Assembly: GCA_009920875.1 (NCBI GenBank)
Contig: RFZE01000008.1
Span: forward strand, 1-22,380
From: Alphaproteobacteria bacterium
GTDB lineage: Bacteria > Pseudomonadota > Alphaproteobacteria > RS24
DNA length: 22,380 bases
Direction: 5' to 3'
In this document: positions 16,664 to 22,380 of the stretch, in pieces
How positions within the stretch are numbered: position 1 is the first letter of the stretch
How the letters are laid out: each line of letters starts with the position of its first letter
Notes under the pieces: generated by a model
The model's database searches: none
What the model saw: the letters and a program-made list of their open reading frames with translations, nothing else
What the model was told of the DNA's origin: nothing
Made by a program: the position numbers and the translations under genes

Positions 16664-16703
16664 AAAAAAACAGACCCCGCGAAAATAATTTCGGCGGGGC
16701 CTG
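16664..16703 (-). terminator. Intrinsic terminator after rplI
   Basis: On the minus strand, a stem of ten pairs, nine Watson-Crick and one G-U (CAGGCCCCGC with GCGGGGTCTG), encloses a small inner AAA/TTT extension. It is followed at once by seven T residues (A's at 16664-16670 on the plus strand). It begins 24 bases after the rplI stop and ends about 40 bases before dnaB. This is a textbook rho-independent terminator that should separate the ribosomal protein genes from dnaB, apart from read-through. Confidence 0.88.
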
Positions 16704-16726
16704 TTAGTAACGGGGAAAAGTCAGAT

Positions 16727-17443
16727 TTAATCTTCTGACTCTTCCTCATTGTCACTTGACTCTTCAGCGTCATCTGCCGCAGTCGCTTCTTCTTCAGTTT
16801 CTGCAGCCGCTTCTTCAGCCTCTTCCTCTGAGGCTGTTTCTTCTTCGATGGTCGCTTCCTCGGCTTCTGCCTCGGCAGCGTCTTCTTCGAGATTGACTTC
16901 AACGCCCTCGTCGAAAACTTCTTCAACGGCGATGGTGTCTTCTTCATCGGCTTGTTCAGCCGTCACATCTTCACCTGCGGCTTGACGTTCCGCTTCATCT
17001 TGCGTCCGCGCCACATTGACGATAACGGTTGATGTTACTTCCGGATGCAAGATAACGCTGACTTCGTGCAGGCCGAGAATTTTTATCGGCTGCGCCAGCA
17101 CAATCTGATTGCGCGCCGTGTCAAAGCCGTTTTCTGACAGCAATTCGGCAATATCGCGCGTCGTGACTGAGCCATAAAGCTGGCCGGTGTCGCCCGATTG
17201 GCGAATAACGACGAAGCTCTCGCCGTTCAATTTGCCGTCAACTGCTTCAGCGTCTTTCTTACGATCAAGATTGCGTGCTTCCAATTGCGCGCGGTCTTGT
17301 TCAAAGCGCTCAAGATTGGCTTTATTGGCGCGCAAAGCCTTGCCTTGCGGTAGTAAATAATTGCGGGCATAGCCGTCTTTTACATTTACGACGTCACCCA
17401 TTTGACCAAGCTTTGCAATGCGTTCCAGCAATACAATTTGCAT
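16727..17443 (-). CDS. rplI: Ribosomal protein bL9 with long acidic tail
   Basis: The first 150 or so residues are a normal bL9: MQIVLLERIAKLGQMGDVVNVKDGYARNYLLP is the RNA-binding N domain, a long helix follows, and the C domain ends near LHPEVTSTVIVNVAR. L9 binds 23S rRNA near the base of the L1 stalk and limits frameshifting. The family is usually about 150 residues, but this protein has 238. The extra 80 or so residues are almost entirely Glu, Asp, Ala, Ser and Thr with no Lys or Arg. Shorter acidic tails occur in other alphaproteobacterial L9 proteins. A GAGGAG site precedes the ATG, which is 4 bases after the DUF2232 gene stop. A strong terminator follows. Confidence 0.96.
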   Translation of the reverse strand: MQIVLLERIAKLGQMGDVVNVKDGYARNYLLPQGKALRANKANLERFEQDRAQLEARNLDRKKDAEAVDGKLNGESFVVIRQSGDTGQLYGSVTTRDIAELLSENGFDTARNQIVLAQPIKILGLHEVSVILHPEVTSTVIVNVARTQDEAERQAAGEDVTAEQADEEDTIAVEEVFDEGVEVNLEEDAAEAEAEEATIEEETASEEEAEEAAAETEEEATAADDAEESSDNEEESED

Positions 17444-17447
17444 GTTC

Positions 17448-18090
17448 TTACTCCTCGTCCCCTTCTGCGTCAGATGGCTTGTCAGGGCGTCGGTTCAGCT
17501 TGCGAAAATCAAAGCGTGTGTCCAACAATCCCATTAGGCTGACGGGGATAATCACCCAAGCCATCACGAAAATCAGGAAATAAAGCACAGCGAGCAGAAA
17601 GCCGCGCCCATTCCAGTGGCGGGAAATAGCATGAATAATCGCTAAACCCAATAAAAAATATGCAGCCAATAAAATGGCCGCCAAGGCGGCACTCATGGTT
17701 GCTGGCCAACCGGTCAGCAAGGCCGCGCCTGCCATAAATACGGCGAGCGGCGCCACCAGCCAGATTGGCAGTTGCAAGCGGTCATAATTTTCTTGCGGGC
17801 GCAAATTACGCTTCACCCGAACCAGCAAGGCTTGCGCCAATTGCATATTGCACCAGCAATACCGTCGGTGCCAAAAAGGTGATGGCAAAAACAATGGCCA
17901 GTGGTGGCGATAAAATAATCGCGGTCATGATTGCCGTCAGCACGGCAGCGATGACTGCTTGCCCCATGCCGAATGACAGACCAATGGCAGCAATCGGCAA
18001 AGGTGCGAAAGGCATAAAAATAAGTGCGGCGAACAGCACAAAACTGCCGATCGCCGCAAATACTATTCGCAATAATTGGGTATTGGCCAT
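17448..18090 (-). pseudogene. DUF2232 membrane protein gene, frameshifted
   Basis: Two overlapping minus-strand frames encode the two halves of one polytopic membrane protein. The first, from ATG 18090 to a stop at 17806, has about three spans and ends in the drifted tail IGASLAGSGEA. The second, open through 17846 to the stop at 17448, has about four more spans and ends in GLLDTRFDFRKL, the typical DUF2232 finish. Removing one A at 17841-17842 joins VLLVQYA to LAQALLVRVKR smoothly, giving one product of about 213 residues, shorter than many DUF2232 proteins. Position between rpsR and rplI is the conserved place for this family in alphaproteobacteria. Whether the indel is a real mutation, a sequencing error or a translational frameshift cannot be told here. 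Function of the family is unknown. Confidence 0.82.
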
Positions 18091-18109
18091 GCGCCGCACC
18101 CGAAAGGGC

Positions 18110-18346
18110 TTACTGGTCCACCGTATAGGGCATCAGCGCAAGAAAACGAGAACGCTTGATGGCTCGAGCCAGTTCGCGTTGTTTTTTGGCCGAAACGGCA
18201 GTAATGCGGCGCGGCACGATTTTGCCGCGTTCTGAAACGTAACGTTGCAGCAGTCGCGTATCCTTATAGTCAATGACAGGTGCATTGGTACCCGAAAACG
18301 GGCAGGACTTGCGGCGACGGCCGAATGGACGACGACCTTGGCTCAT
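18110..18346 (-). CDS. rpsR: Ribosomal protein bS18
   Basis: bS18 is a small-subunit protein that binds 16S rRNA together with bS6 on the platform. The 78-residue product carries the family motifs RRPFGRRRKSCPFSG near the N-terminus, IDYKDTRLLQRYVSERGKI in the middle, and PRRITAVSAKKQRELARAIKRSR, ending in FLALMPYTV. Size is normal. The ATG overlaps the rpsF stop by 4 bases, so bS6 and bS18 are made in a coupled way, fitting their heterodimer. The DUF2232 gene follows after about 20 bases. Confidence 0.97.
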   Translation of the reverse strand: MSQGRRPFGRRRKSCPFSGTNAPVIDYKDTRLLQRYVSERGKIVPRRITAVSAKKQRELARAIKRSRFLALMPYTVDQ

Positions 18347-18726
18347 GATGCATCTCTTTCATAATTTCCTTCTTCGCGGCGCGCGCTGCGGCGCTCATCA
18401 CGATTTTTGTTACGCATTTGAATGGACTCGTCAGCTTCATGCTCGTCGACCCGCAACGTCATATGGCGGATAATGTCATCATTCAGGCTGATGCGGCGTT
18501 CCAGTTCAGCAACCGCCGCATGGTCAGCTTCAATATTGAGCAGCGTATAGTGACCTTTGCGGTTCTTCTTCACGCGATAGGCCAAAGATTTCAGCCCCCA
18601 ATATTCGTTTTTGGTAATTTTACCGCCATTTTCTTCCAGCACGGCTTGCGCCAAATCAACAAGGCCTTCGACCTGTTGGGCTGAAATATCCTGACGAGCT
18701 ATAAACACATGCTCATAAAGAGCCAT
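18343..18726 (-). CDS. rpsF: Ribosomal protein bS6
   Basis: bS6 pairs with bS18 on the 30S platform. The 127 residues start MALYEHVFIARQDIS and contain KNEYWGLKSLAYRVKKNRKGHYTLLNIE, the conserved strand region. The C-terminal 35 residues are charged and rich in Arg and Glu (NRDERRSARREEG), a tail common in alphaproteobacterial S6. The start ATG has an AAAGGAG site about 8 bases upstream. It is the first gene of the long minus-strand series and is divergent from fabD, with a 244-base spacer holding a structured leader. Confidence 0.97.
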   Translation of the reverse strand: MALYEHVFIARQDISAQQVEGLVDLAQAVLEENGGKITKNEYWGLKSLAYRVKKNRKGHYTLLNIEADHAAVAELERRISLNDDIIRHMTLRVDEHEADESIQMRNKNRDERRSARREEGNYERDAS

Positions 18727-18791
18727 AGCCTCTCTCCTTTGGTTTTCGGCGCCGAGCCTCTTGCGAGCTATCTACCGAAAGGGAGAGGCTC
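18727..18791 (-). promoter_or_regulatory. Structured rpsF leader, possible pseudoknot or translation switch
   Basis: In the rpsF mRNA sense, GAGCCUCU (18791-18784) can pair perfectly with AGAGGCUC (18761-18754), an 8-base-pair stem. Inside its loop, UUUCGG (18780-18775) can pair with CCGAAA (18749-18744) lying beyond the stem, so the two helices cross as an H-type pseudoknot. The element AGAGGCU occurs again at 18733-18727, between the ribosome binding site and the ATG, so the upstream strand could pair there instead and block initiation. bS6:bS18 are known to repress their own operon through leader RNA in several bacteria; a role here is inference. Confidence 0.5.
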
Positions 18792-18855
18792 ACAGACACG
18801 CGAGAGCGGAGACAAGGGATACCGGACCATCCTTAAAGGCTCGACCATCGAACCC

Positions 18856-18885
18856 TTTATCCTTTCAGCCTCCAGCCGAATTCAA
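18856..18885 (-). promoter_or_regulatory. Candidate promoter for the rpsF operon
   Basis: On the minus strand, TTGAAT (18885-18880) and GATAAA (18861-18856) are separated by 18 bases. Each matches four of six consensus positions. The start point would fall near 18850, about 120 bases before rpsF, which leaves room for the structured leader. It is the only plausible pair I see in the spacer for this direction, but the match is modest. Confidence 0.3.
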
Positions 18886-18894
18886 TAAAGCGGG

Positions 18895-18903
18895 TGATAC
18901 TAT
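18895..18903 (+). promoter_or_regulatory. Possible extended -10 promoter for fabD
   Basis: TG-A-TACTAT at 18895-18903 fits an extended -10 element (four of six matches plus TG). No good -35 box lies 16-18 bases upstream. If used, transcription would start near 18910 and give a leader of about 60 bases before fabD. It is a weak candidate read by eye. Confidence 0.22.
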
Positions 18904-18970
18904 GGACAGCAGGGCTTGGCAAGAGGGTTTTCGCGCTCTAAAACAACCGGCAGATGAGAGGGAGTCAATC

Positions 18971-20548
18971 ATGACGCAAGCATTTGTTTTTCCGGGGCAG
19001 GGCAGTCAGGCTGTCGGCATGGGACGCGCTTTGGCCGAAGCCTATCCTGAGGCGCGCGCGGTCTTTGCAGCTGTTGATGACGCGCTTGGCCAAAAACTTT
19101 CCGATTTAATGTGGAACGGGCCGGAAGATGAATTGACCCTGACAGAAAACGCGCAACCGGCGCTGATGGCGGTATCAATTGCCGCCATGCGTGTGCTGGA
19201 AGCGCGTGGGCTGGATTTGGCCAATGCGGCATCGCATGTTGCCGGTCACAGTCTGGGTGAATATACCGCGCTGACGGCAGCCGGTGCTTTGCAGCTTGAA
19301 GATACGGCACGGCTGTTGAAGCTGCGCGGTCAGGCCATGCAGCGCGCCGTGCCGGTCGGTGTCGGCGCAATGGCCGCTCTTTTGGGGTTGGATTTCGAAG
19401 CGGTGGCTGAAATTGCCGAAGAAGCGGCAAGCGATGATGAAATTTGCGCCGCCGCCAATGATAATGCCAATGGGCAAGTGGTGATTTCAGGCCATGCAGC
19501 CGCGGTCGCGCGCGCTTGCGATCTCGCCAAAGAGCGCGGAGCCAAACGGGCGATGGAATTGCCGGTCAGCGCGCCTTTCCATTGCGCCTTGATGCAACCG
19601 GCGGCTGATGAAATGCAAGCTGCTTTGGCTGAGACGACGATTAACGCGCCTTGCGTGCCGCTGATTGCCAATGTCACGGCGCAAGCCGTCAGCGATGGCG
19701 ACACCATTCGCGATTTATTGGTGCAACAAGTCACCGGCTCGGTGCGCTGGCGCGAGTCGATGATTTGGGCGGCGGATAATGGCGTTACCAAATACCGAAA
19801 GGAACAGGCCATGTTTGATTTGAGCGGAAAGAATGCTTTGGTAACCGGTGCATCAGGCGGTATCGGGCGCGAAATTGCCAAAACCTTGCACGCTGCCGGT
19901 GCCAATGTCGGGCTGGCCGGTACGCGCGAAGCCGTGTTGCAGGAATTGGCCGATGAATTGGGCGATGGCGCGCATGTTTTGGTCGCTGATTTGTCGTCTG
20001 AGGAAGGCGCCGCTGCGCTTGCCACCAATGCTGAAGAAGCCATGGGCGGGTTCGGTATTCTGGTCAATAATGCCGGTATCACGCGCGATAATCTGGCGCT
20101 GCGTATGAAAGATGAAGATTGGGATGCGGTCTTGTCTGTCAATCTGACCTCAAGCTTTCGTCTTATCCGTGCCGCGCTTCGCGGCATGATGAAACGCCGT
20201 CATGGACGCATTATCGGCATTACCTCGGTTGTCGGCGTGACCGGCAATCCCGGCCAAGCCAATTATGCCGCCACCAAAGCAGGTATGATTGGTATGTCGA
20301 AATCTCTGGCGCAGGAAGTCGCCAGTCGCGGCATTACCGTGAATTGCGTGGCCCCGGGCTTTATTGCTACGCCAATGACCGATGTTTTGCCCGATGAGCA
20401 AAAAGAAGCGCTCACCGCCGCTATTCCGGCCGGTCGTTTGGGCAGTGGCGATGATATTGCTGCTGCGTGTCTGTTTTTGGCCAGCGATGAGGCAGCCTAT
20501 ATCACAGGCCAGACCGTGCATGTAAATGGCGGTATGGCGATGATTTAG
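18971..20548 (+). CDS. fabD: FabD-FabG in-frame fusion, FabD C-terminally truncated
   Basis: This open frame encodes malonyl-CoA:ACP transacylase (FabD) joined to 3-oxoacyl-ACP reductase (FabG), 525 residues in all. FabD loads malonyl groups onto ACP. The FabD part (1-275) has PGQGSQAVGMG near the start and the active-site Ser94 in GHSLG. His204 in PFHCAL and Gln253 match E. coli His201 and Gln250. It stops matching after NGVTKY; the usual ending (an E-x-G-x-GKVLSGLVKRI-like segment plus helices, about 36 residues) and the stop codon are absent. Five residues (RKEQA) then lead into the FabG Met. The ATG at 18971 has GGGAG about 6 bases upstream; earlier in-frame starts (18761, 18902) give no FabD-like sequence. 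A deletion across the fabD-fabG boundary is likely, real or from assembly. Confidence 0.85.
   Translation: MTQAFVFPGQGSQAVGMGRALAEAYPEARAVFAAVDDALGQKLSDLMWNGPEDELTLTENAQPALMAVSIAAMRVLEARGLDLANAASHVAGHSLGEYTALTAAGALQLEDTARLLKLRGQAMQRAVPVGVGAMAALLGLDFEAVAEIAEEAASDDEICAAANDNANGQVVISGHAAAVARACDLAKERGAKRAMELPVSAPFHCALMQPAADEMQAALAETTINAPCVPLIANVTAQAVSDGDTIRDLLVQQVTGSVRWRESMIWAADNGVTKYRKEQAMFDLSGKNALVTGASGGIGREIAKTLHAAGANVGLAGTREAVLQELADELGDGAHVLVADLSSEEGAAALATNAEEAMGGFGILVNNAGITRDNLALRMKDEDWDAVLSVNLTSSFRLIRAALRGMMKRRHGRIIGITSVVGVTGNPGQANYAATKAGMIGMSKSLAQEVASRGITVNCVAPGFIATPMTDVLPDEQKEALTAAIPAGRLGSGDDIAAACLFLASDEAAYITGQTVHVNGGMAMI
19811..20548 (+). CDS. fabG: 3-oxoacyl-ACP reductase (FabG)
   Basis: FabG reduces 3-oxoacyl-ACP to 3-hydroxyacyl-ACP with NADPH in each elongation cycle. 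From the ATG at 19811 the product has 245 residues, normal for FabG and complete from MFDLSGKNALVTGASGGIG to TGQTVHVNGGMAMI. The NNAGITRDNL motif, the catalytic serine in ITSVVG and Tyr-x-x-x-Lys in NYAATK are all present. An AAAGGA sequence 7-8 bases before the ATG looks like the gene's original ribosome binding site. FabG may therefore still be made separately as well as in the fusion. acpP follows after 136 bases. Confidence 0.93.
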   Translation: MFDLSGKNALVTGASGGIGREIAKTLHAAGANVGLAGTREAVLQELADELGDGAHVLVADLSSEEGAAALATNAEEAMGGFGILVNNAGITRDNLALRMKDEDWDAVLSVNLTSSFRLIRAALRGMMKRRHGRIIGITSVVGVTGNPGQANYAATKAGMIGMSKSLAQEVASRGITVNCVAPGFIATPMTDVLPDEQKEALTAAIPAGRLGSGDDIAAACLFLASDEAAYITGQTVHVNGGMAMI

Positions 20549-20591
20549 CGCTTGCTTTTCACGCTATAGACACAATGTGTAAAGGGTGATA

Positions 20592-20661
20592 GGGAAACCC
20601 CAAGTGTCAAAGGATACTTGTCCCAAAGAGGGGGAATTGCTGTTCTAATTTGAGGAACAGC
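20592..20661 (+). promoter_or_regulatory. Series of hairpins between fabG and acpP
   Basis: Within the 136-base spacer lie GGG-AAA-CCC (20592-20600), an eight-pair stem CAAGTGTC/GATACTTG with an AAAG loop (20601-20620, one G-U pair), and a perfect seven-pair stem GCTGTTC/GAACAGC (20639-20661). Five T's follow the last stem after a gap of five bases. The final hairpin may act as a weak terminator or attenuator, or the group may stabilise a processed acpP transcript. The acpP ribosome binding site lies just downstream. Confidence 0.4.
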
Positions 20662-20684
20662 CCAAATTTTTGAAGGAGCTTGTC

Positions 20685-20918
20685 ATGAGTGATATTGCCG
20701 ATCGCGTAAAGAAAATCGTTGTTGAAAACCTCGGCGTTGATGCCGGTGATGTGAATGAAGCTGCCAGCTTTATTGATGATCTCGGTGCCGATAGCCTCGA
20801 CACGGTTGAACTGGTTATGGCTTTTGAAGAAGAGTTCGGCATCGAAATTCCTGACGATGCTGCCGAAACCATTTTGACCGTTGCCGACGCCGTAAAGTTC
20901 ATCGAACAAGCCGGCTAA
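20685..20918 (+). CDS. acpP: Acyl carrier protein
   Basis: ACP carries the growing acyl chain on a 4'-phosphopantetheine arm attached to Ser37, seen in the hallmark GADSLDTVEL. The 77-residue acidic protein matches the family's usual size from MSDIADRVKKIV to VADAVKFIEQ. The ATG at 20685 has AAGGAG at 20673-20678; a TTG at 20670 is upstream of that site and is not the start. fabF begins 12 bases after the stop. The spacer in front holds several hairpins, fitting the need for more ACP than for the enzymes around it. Confidence 0.98.
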   Translation: MSDIADRVKKIVVENLGVDAGDVNEAASFIDDLGADSLDTVELVMAFEEEFGIEIPDDAAETILTVADAVKFIEQAG

Positions 20919-20930
20919 GGCTTATAAATC

Positions 20931-22196
20931 ATGCGACGCGTCGTTATTACCGGCATTGGCTCGGTTAACCCGCTAGGCGAAACCGCCGAAAAAAGCTGGC
21001 AAAACCTGCTTTCCGGCCAATCCGGTGCGGGGCCGATAACCGGTTTCGACGTGTCCGATTTACCCTGTCAGATTGCCTGTCATATTGACCGCGCCGATGA
21101 GCAGGGGGAAAACGGCTTCAACCCAGACCTCTATGTTGAGCCGAAAGAACAAAAGCGCATGGATGATTTTATCATTTATGCCATGGCGGCCAGCGATATG
21201 GCGCTGGCCGATAGCGGTTACAAGCCTGAAAGCGAAGAGCAGCAATATCGCGCAGGTGTGCTCATCGGTGCCGGTATTGGCGGTTTGCAAGGCATTGAAG
21301 ATGGCGCCTTTACCGTGCGCGACCGTGGCCCGCGTCGCCTCAGCCCGTTTTTTATTCCGGGCGCGCTGATTAATCTGGCCGGTGGTCAGGTATCCATCAA
21401 GCATGGGCTGAAAGGCCCCAATCACGCGGTAGTTACGGCCTGTTCGACAGGCGCCCACGCCATTGGCGATGCGGCGCGGCTGATTATGCTCGATGATGCT
21501 GATGTGATGGTTGCCGGTGGCACGGAGTCAGCAATTTGCCGCCTCGGCATTGCAGGTTTTGCGGCCTGTCGGGCACTTTCGACCGGCTTTAATGAGACCC
21601 CTGAAAAAGGCTCTCGGCCTTATGATAAAGACCGCGACGGCTTTGTCATGGGCGAAGGCGCGGGTGTCGTCATTCTCGAAGAATATGAACACGCCAAAGC
21701 GCGCGGCGCAAAAATCTATGCCGAAGTTGTCGGCTATGGCCTGTCGGGCGATGCGTTTCACATCACCTCACCTGCCGAAGACGGTTCGGGCGGGTATCGC
21801 TCCATGCAAGCGGCGTTGAAACGCAGCGGCCTGTCACCTGAAGATATCGGCTATGTCAACGCGCATGGCACATCAACGCCGCTCGGCGATGAAATTGAAT
21901 TGAAAGCTGTCGAGCGCTTGTTTGGTGGCGCATCAGACGGGCTGACCATGAGCTCGACCAAATCCGCCATCGGTCATTTGCTCGGTGCGGCCGGTGCAGT
22001 GGAAGCGATTTTCTCAATCCTCACCATACGTGACGGCATTGTGCCGCCGACGCTCAATCTCGACAATCCTTCGGTTGATTCAAAAATCAATCTGGTGCCG
22101 CATAAAGCGCAAGAGCGCGAGGTCAAAGCGGCGCTGTCCAATAGTTTCGGTTTTGGAGGCACCAATGCCTCGCTGGTCTTTAAGGCCGTTGAGTAG
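20931..22196 (+). CDS. fabF: 3-oxoacyl-ACP synthase II
   Basis: FabF condenses malonyl-ACP with acyl-ACP to lengthen fatty acids. The 421-residue product has the full Cys-His-His triad of the family: Cys171 in TACSTGAHAIG, His312 in NAHGTSTPLGD and His349 in SAIGHLLGAAGAVE, with the supporting Lys344. The ending NSFGFGGTNASLVFK is typical of FabF. The N-terminus MRRVVITGIGSVNPLG is complete. It is slightly longer than E. coli FabF (413). The start is an ATG 12 bases after acpP. mltG follows within 6 bases, an order common in alphaproteobacteria. Confidence 0.97.
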   Translation: MRRVVITGIGSVNPLGETAEKSWQNLLSGQSGAGPITGFDVSDLPCQIACHIDRADEQGENGFNPDLYVEPKEQKRMDDFIIYAMAASDMALADSGYKPESEEQQYRAGVLIGAGIGGLQGIEDGAFTVRDRGPRRLSPFFIPGALINLAGGQVSIKHGLKGPNHAVVTACSTGAHAIGDAARLIMLDDADVMVAGGTESAICRLGIAGFAACRALSTGFNETPEKGSRPYDKDRDGFVMGEGAGVVILEEYEHAKARGAKIYAEVVGYGLSGDAFHITSPAEDGSGGYRSMQAALKRSGLSPEDIGYVNAHGTSTPLGDEIELKAVERLFGGASDGLTMSSTKSAIGHLLGAAGAVEAIFSILTIRDGIVPPTLNLDNPSVDSKINLVPHKAQEREVKAALSNSFGFGGTNASLVFKAVE

Positions 22197-22202
22197 CGCG
22201 GT

Positions 22203-22380
22203 TTGGAACGGCTGAAACAGCTTATCTTAAAATTTCGTGGTCTTATTATTGTTGCCGCAGTCAGCGGCGGTTTGGCTGTTGCCGTTATTTTGGGGCTGGT
22301 TTATTTACCCGGCCCGCATGGCGATACCACGCGTGTTTTGCTGAAAAGCGGGGCATCTTCGCGTACCATTGCCGGTAATT
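22203..22380 (+). CDS. mltG: Endolytic murein transglycosylase MltG, N-terminal part
   Basis: Partial gene running off the window. The frame from a TTG at 22203 encodes MERLKQLILKFRGLIIVAAVSGGLA with a membrane anchor at about residues 12-34. The start of the LysM-like region follows (PGPHGDTTRVLLKSGASSRTIAGN), typical of MltG (YceG), the inner-membrane enzyme that cleaves nascent glycan strands and ends their elongation. No ATG is available between the fabF stop and the membrane span, so the TTG is the best start; it lies 6 bases after fabF in the same frame. Fatty acid genes followed by mltG is a common alphaproteobacterial arrangement, and this supports the call. Confidence 0.85.
   Translation, partial: MERLKQLILKFRGLIIVAAVSGGLAVAVILGLVYLPGPHGDTTRVLLKSGASSRTIAGN

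Noticed and set aside
16749..16985. Serine-rich plus-strand frame opposite rplI
   Set aside because: It is the reverse reading of GAA/GAG/GCT-rich codons of the acidic L9 tail; no start signal.
17448..17894. Second half of the DUF2232 region as an independent gene
   Set aside because: Its 5' end in that frame gives a cysteine-rich, non-membrane sequence, whereas removing one base joins it smoothly to the upstream half.
18761..18970. 70-codon N-terminal extension of FabD
   Set aside because: The added residues resemble no FabD, cross the rpsF leader, and the ATG at 18971 has a proper ribosome binding site.

Overview
The window is a gene-dense stretch of an alphaproteobacterial chromosome. 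The gene orders panB, YfgM-like gene, bamB, der; rpsF, rpsR, DUF2232 gene, rplI, dnaB, alr; radA, cvpA, purF, SDR gene; and fabD, fabG, acpP, fabF, mltG are alphaproteobacterial in character. I see no insertion sequence, phage gene, tRNA, rRNA or CRISPR array. The species cannot be named from this sequence.

Left block, plus strand (1-7271). It opens with the 3' part of guaA, then three small integral-membrane genes (an unknown, a DUF3147-like protein and an EmrE-like small multidrug resistance protein). An SDR oxidoreductase with an unusual active site follows. Then come panB, a YfgM-like membrane-anchored protein, the outer-membrane assembly lipoprotein bamB, and the ribosome-assembly GTPase der. 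The last three are closely packed.

Middle insert (7268-8126). Two small unrecognised minus-strand genes have their own near-consensus promoter; the distal one shares its stop site with der. A short plus-strand gene with two CxxC pairs follows. This is the least explained part of the window.

Central block, minus strand (18726 down to 8131). This is a long head-to-tail series: rpsF, rpsR, a frameshifted DUF2232 gene, rplI, a strong terminator, dnaB, alr, mlaE, mlaF, radA, cvpA, purF, and an SDR gene. Most junctions are 1-4 base overlaps or 1-10 base gaps, so translational coupling is likely. It joins ribosomal proteins, replication, cell-wall D-alanine supply, lipid transport, recombination and purine synthesis. 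The rpsF leader can form a possible pseudoknot or switch next to its ribosome binding site.

Right block, plus strand (18971 to the end). This holds fatty acid synthesis (fabD, fabG, acpP, fabF) and the start of mltG. The notable anomaly is here: fabD lacks its last roughly 36 codons and its stop, and reads in frame into fabG, giving a predicted 525-residue FabD-FabG fusion. The DUF2232 frameshift and this fusion are the two places where the sequence departs from the expected gene structure. Both could be real or could be sequence or assembly errors. I found no convincing wholly new system; the best novelty candidates are the fusion, the rpsF leader and the small-gene pair at 7268-7726.
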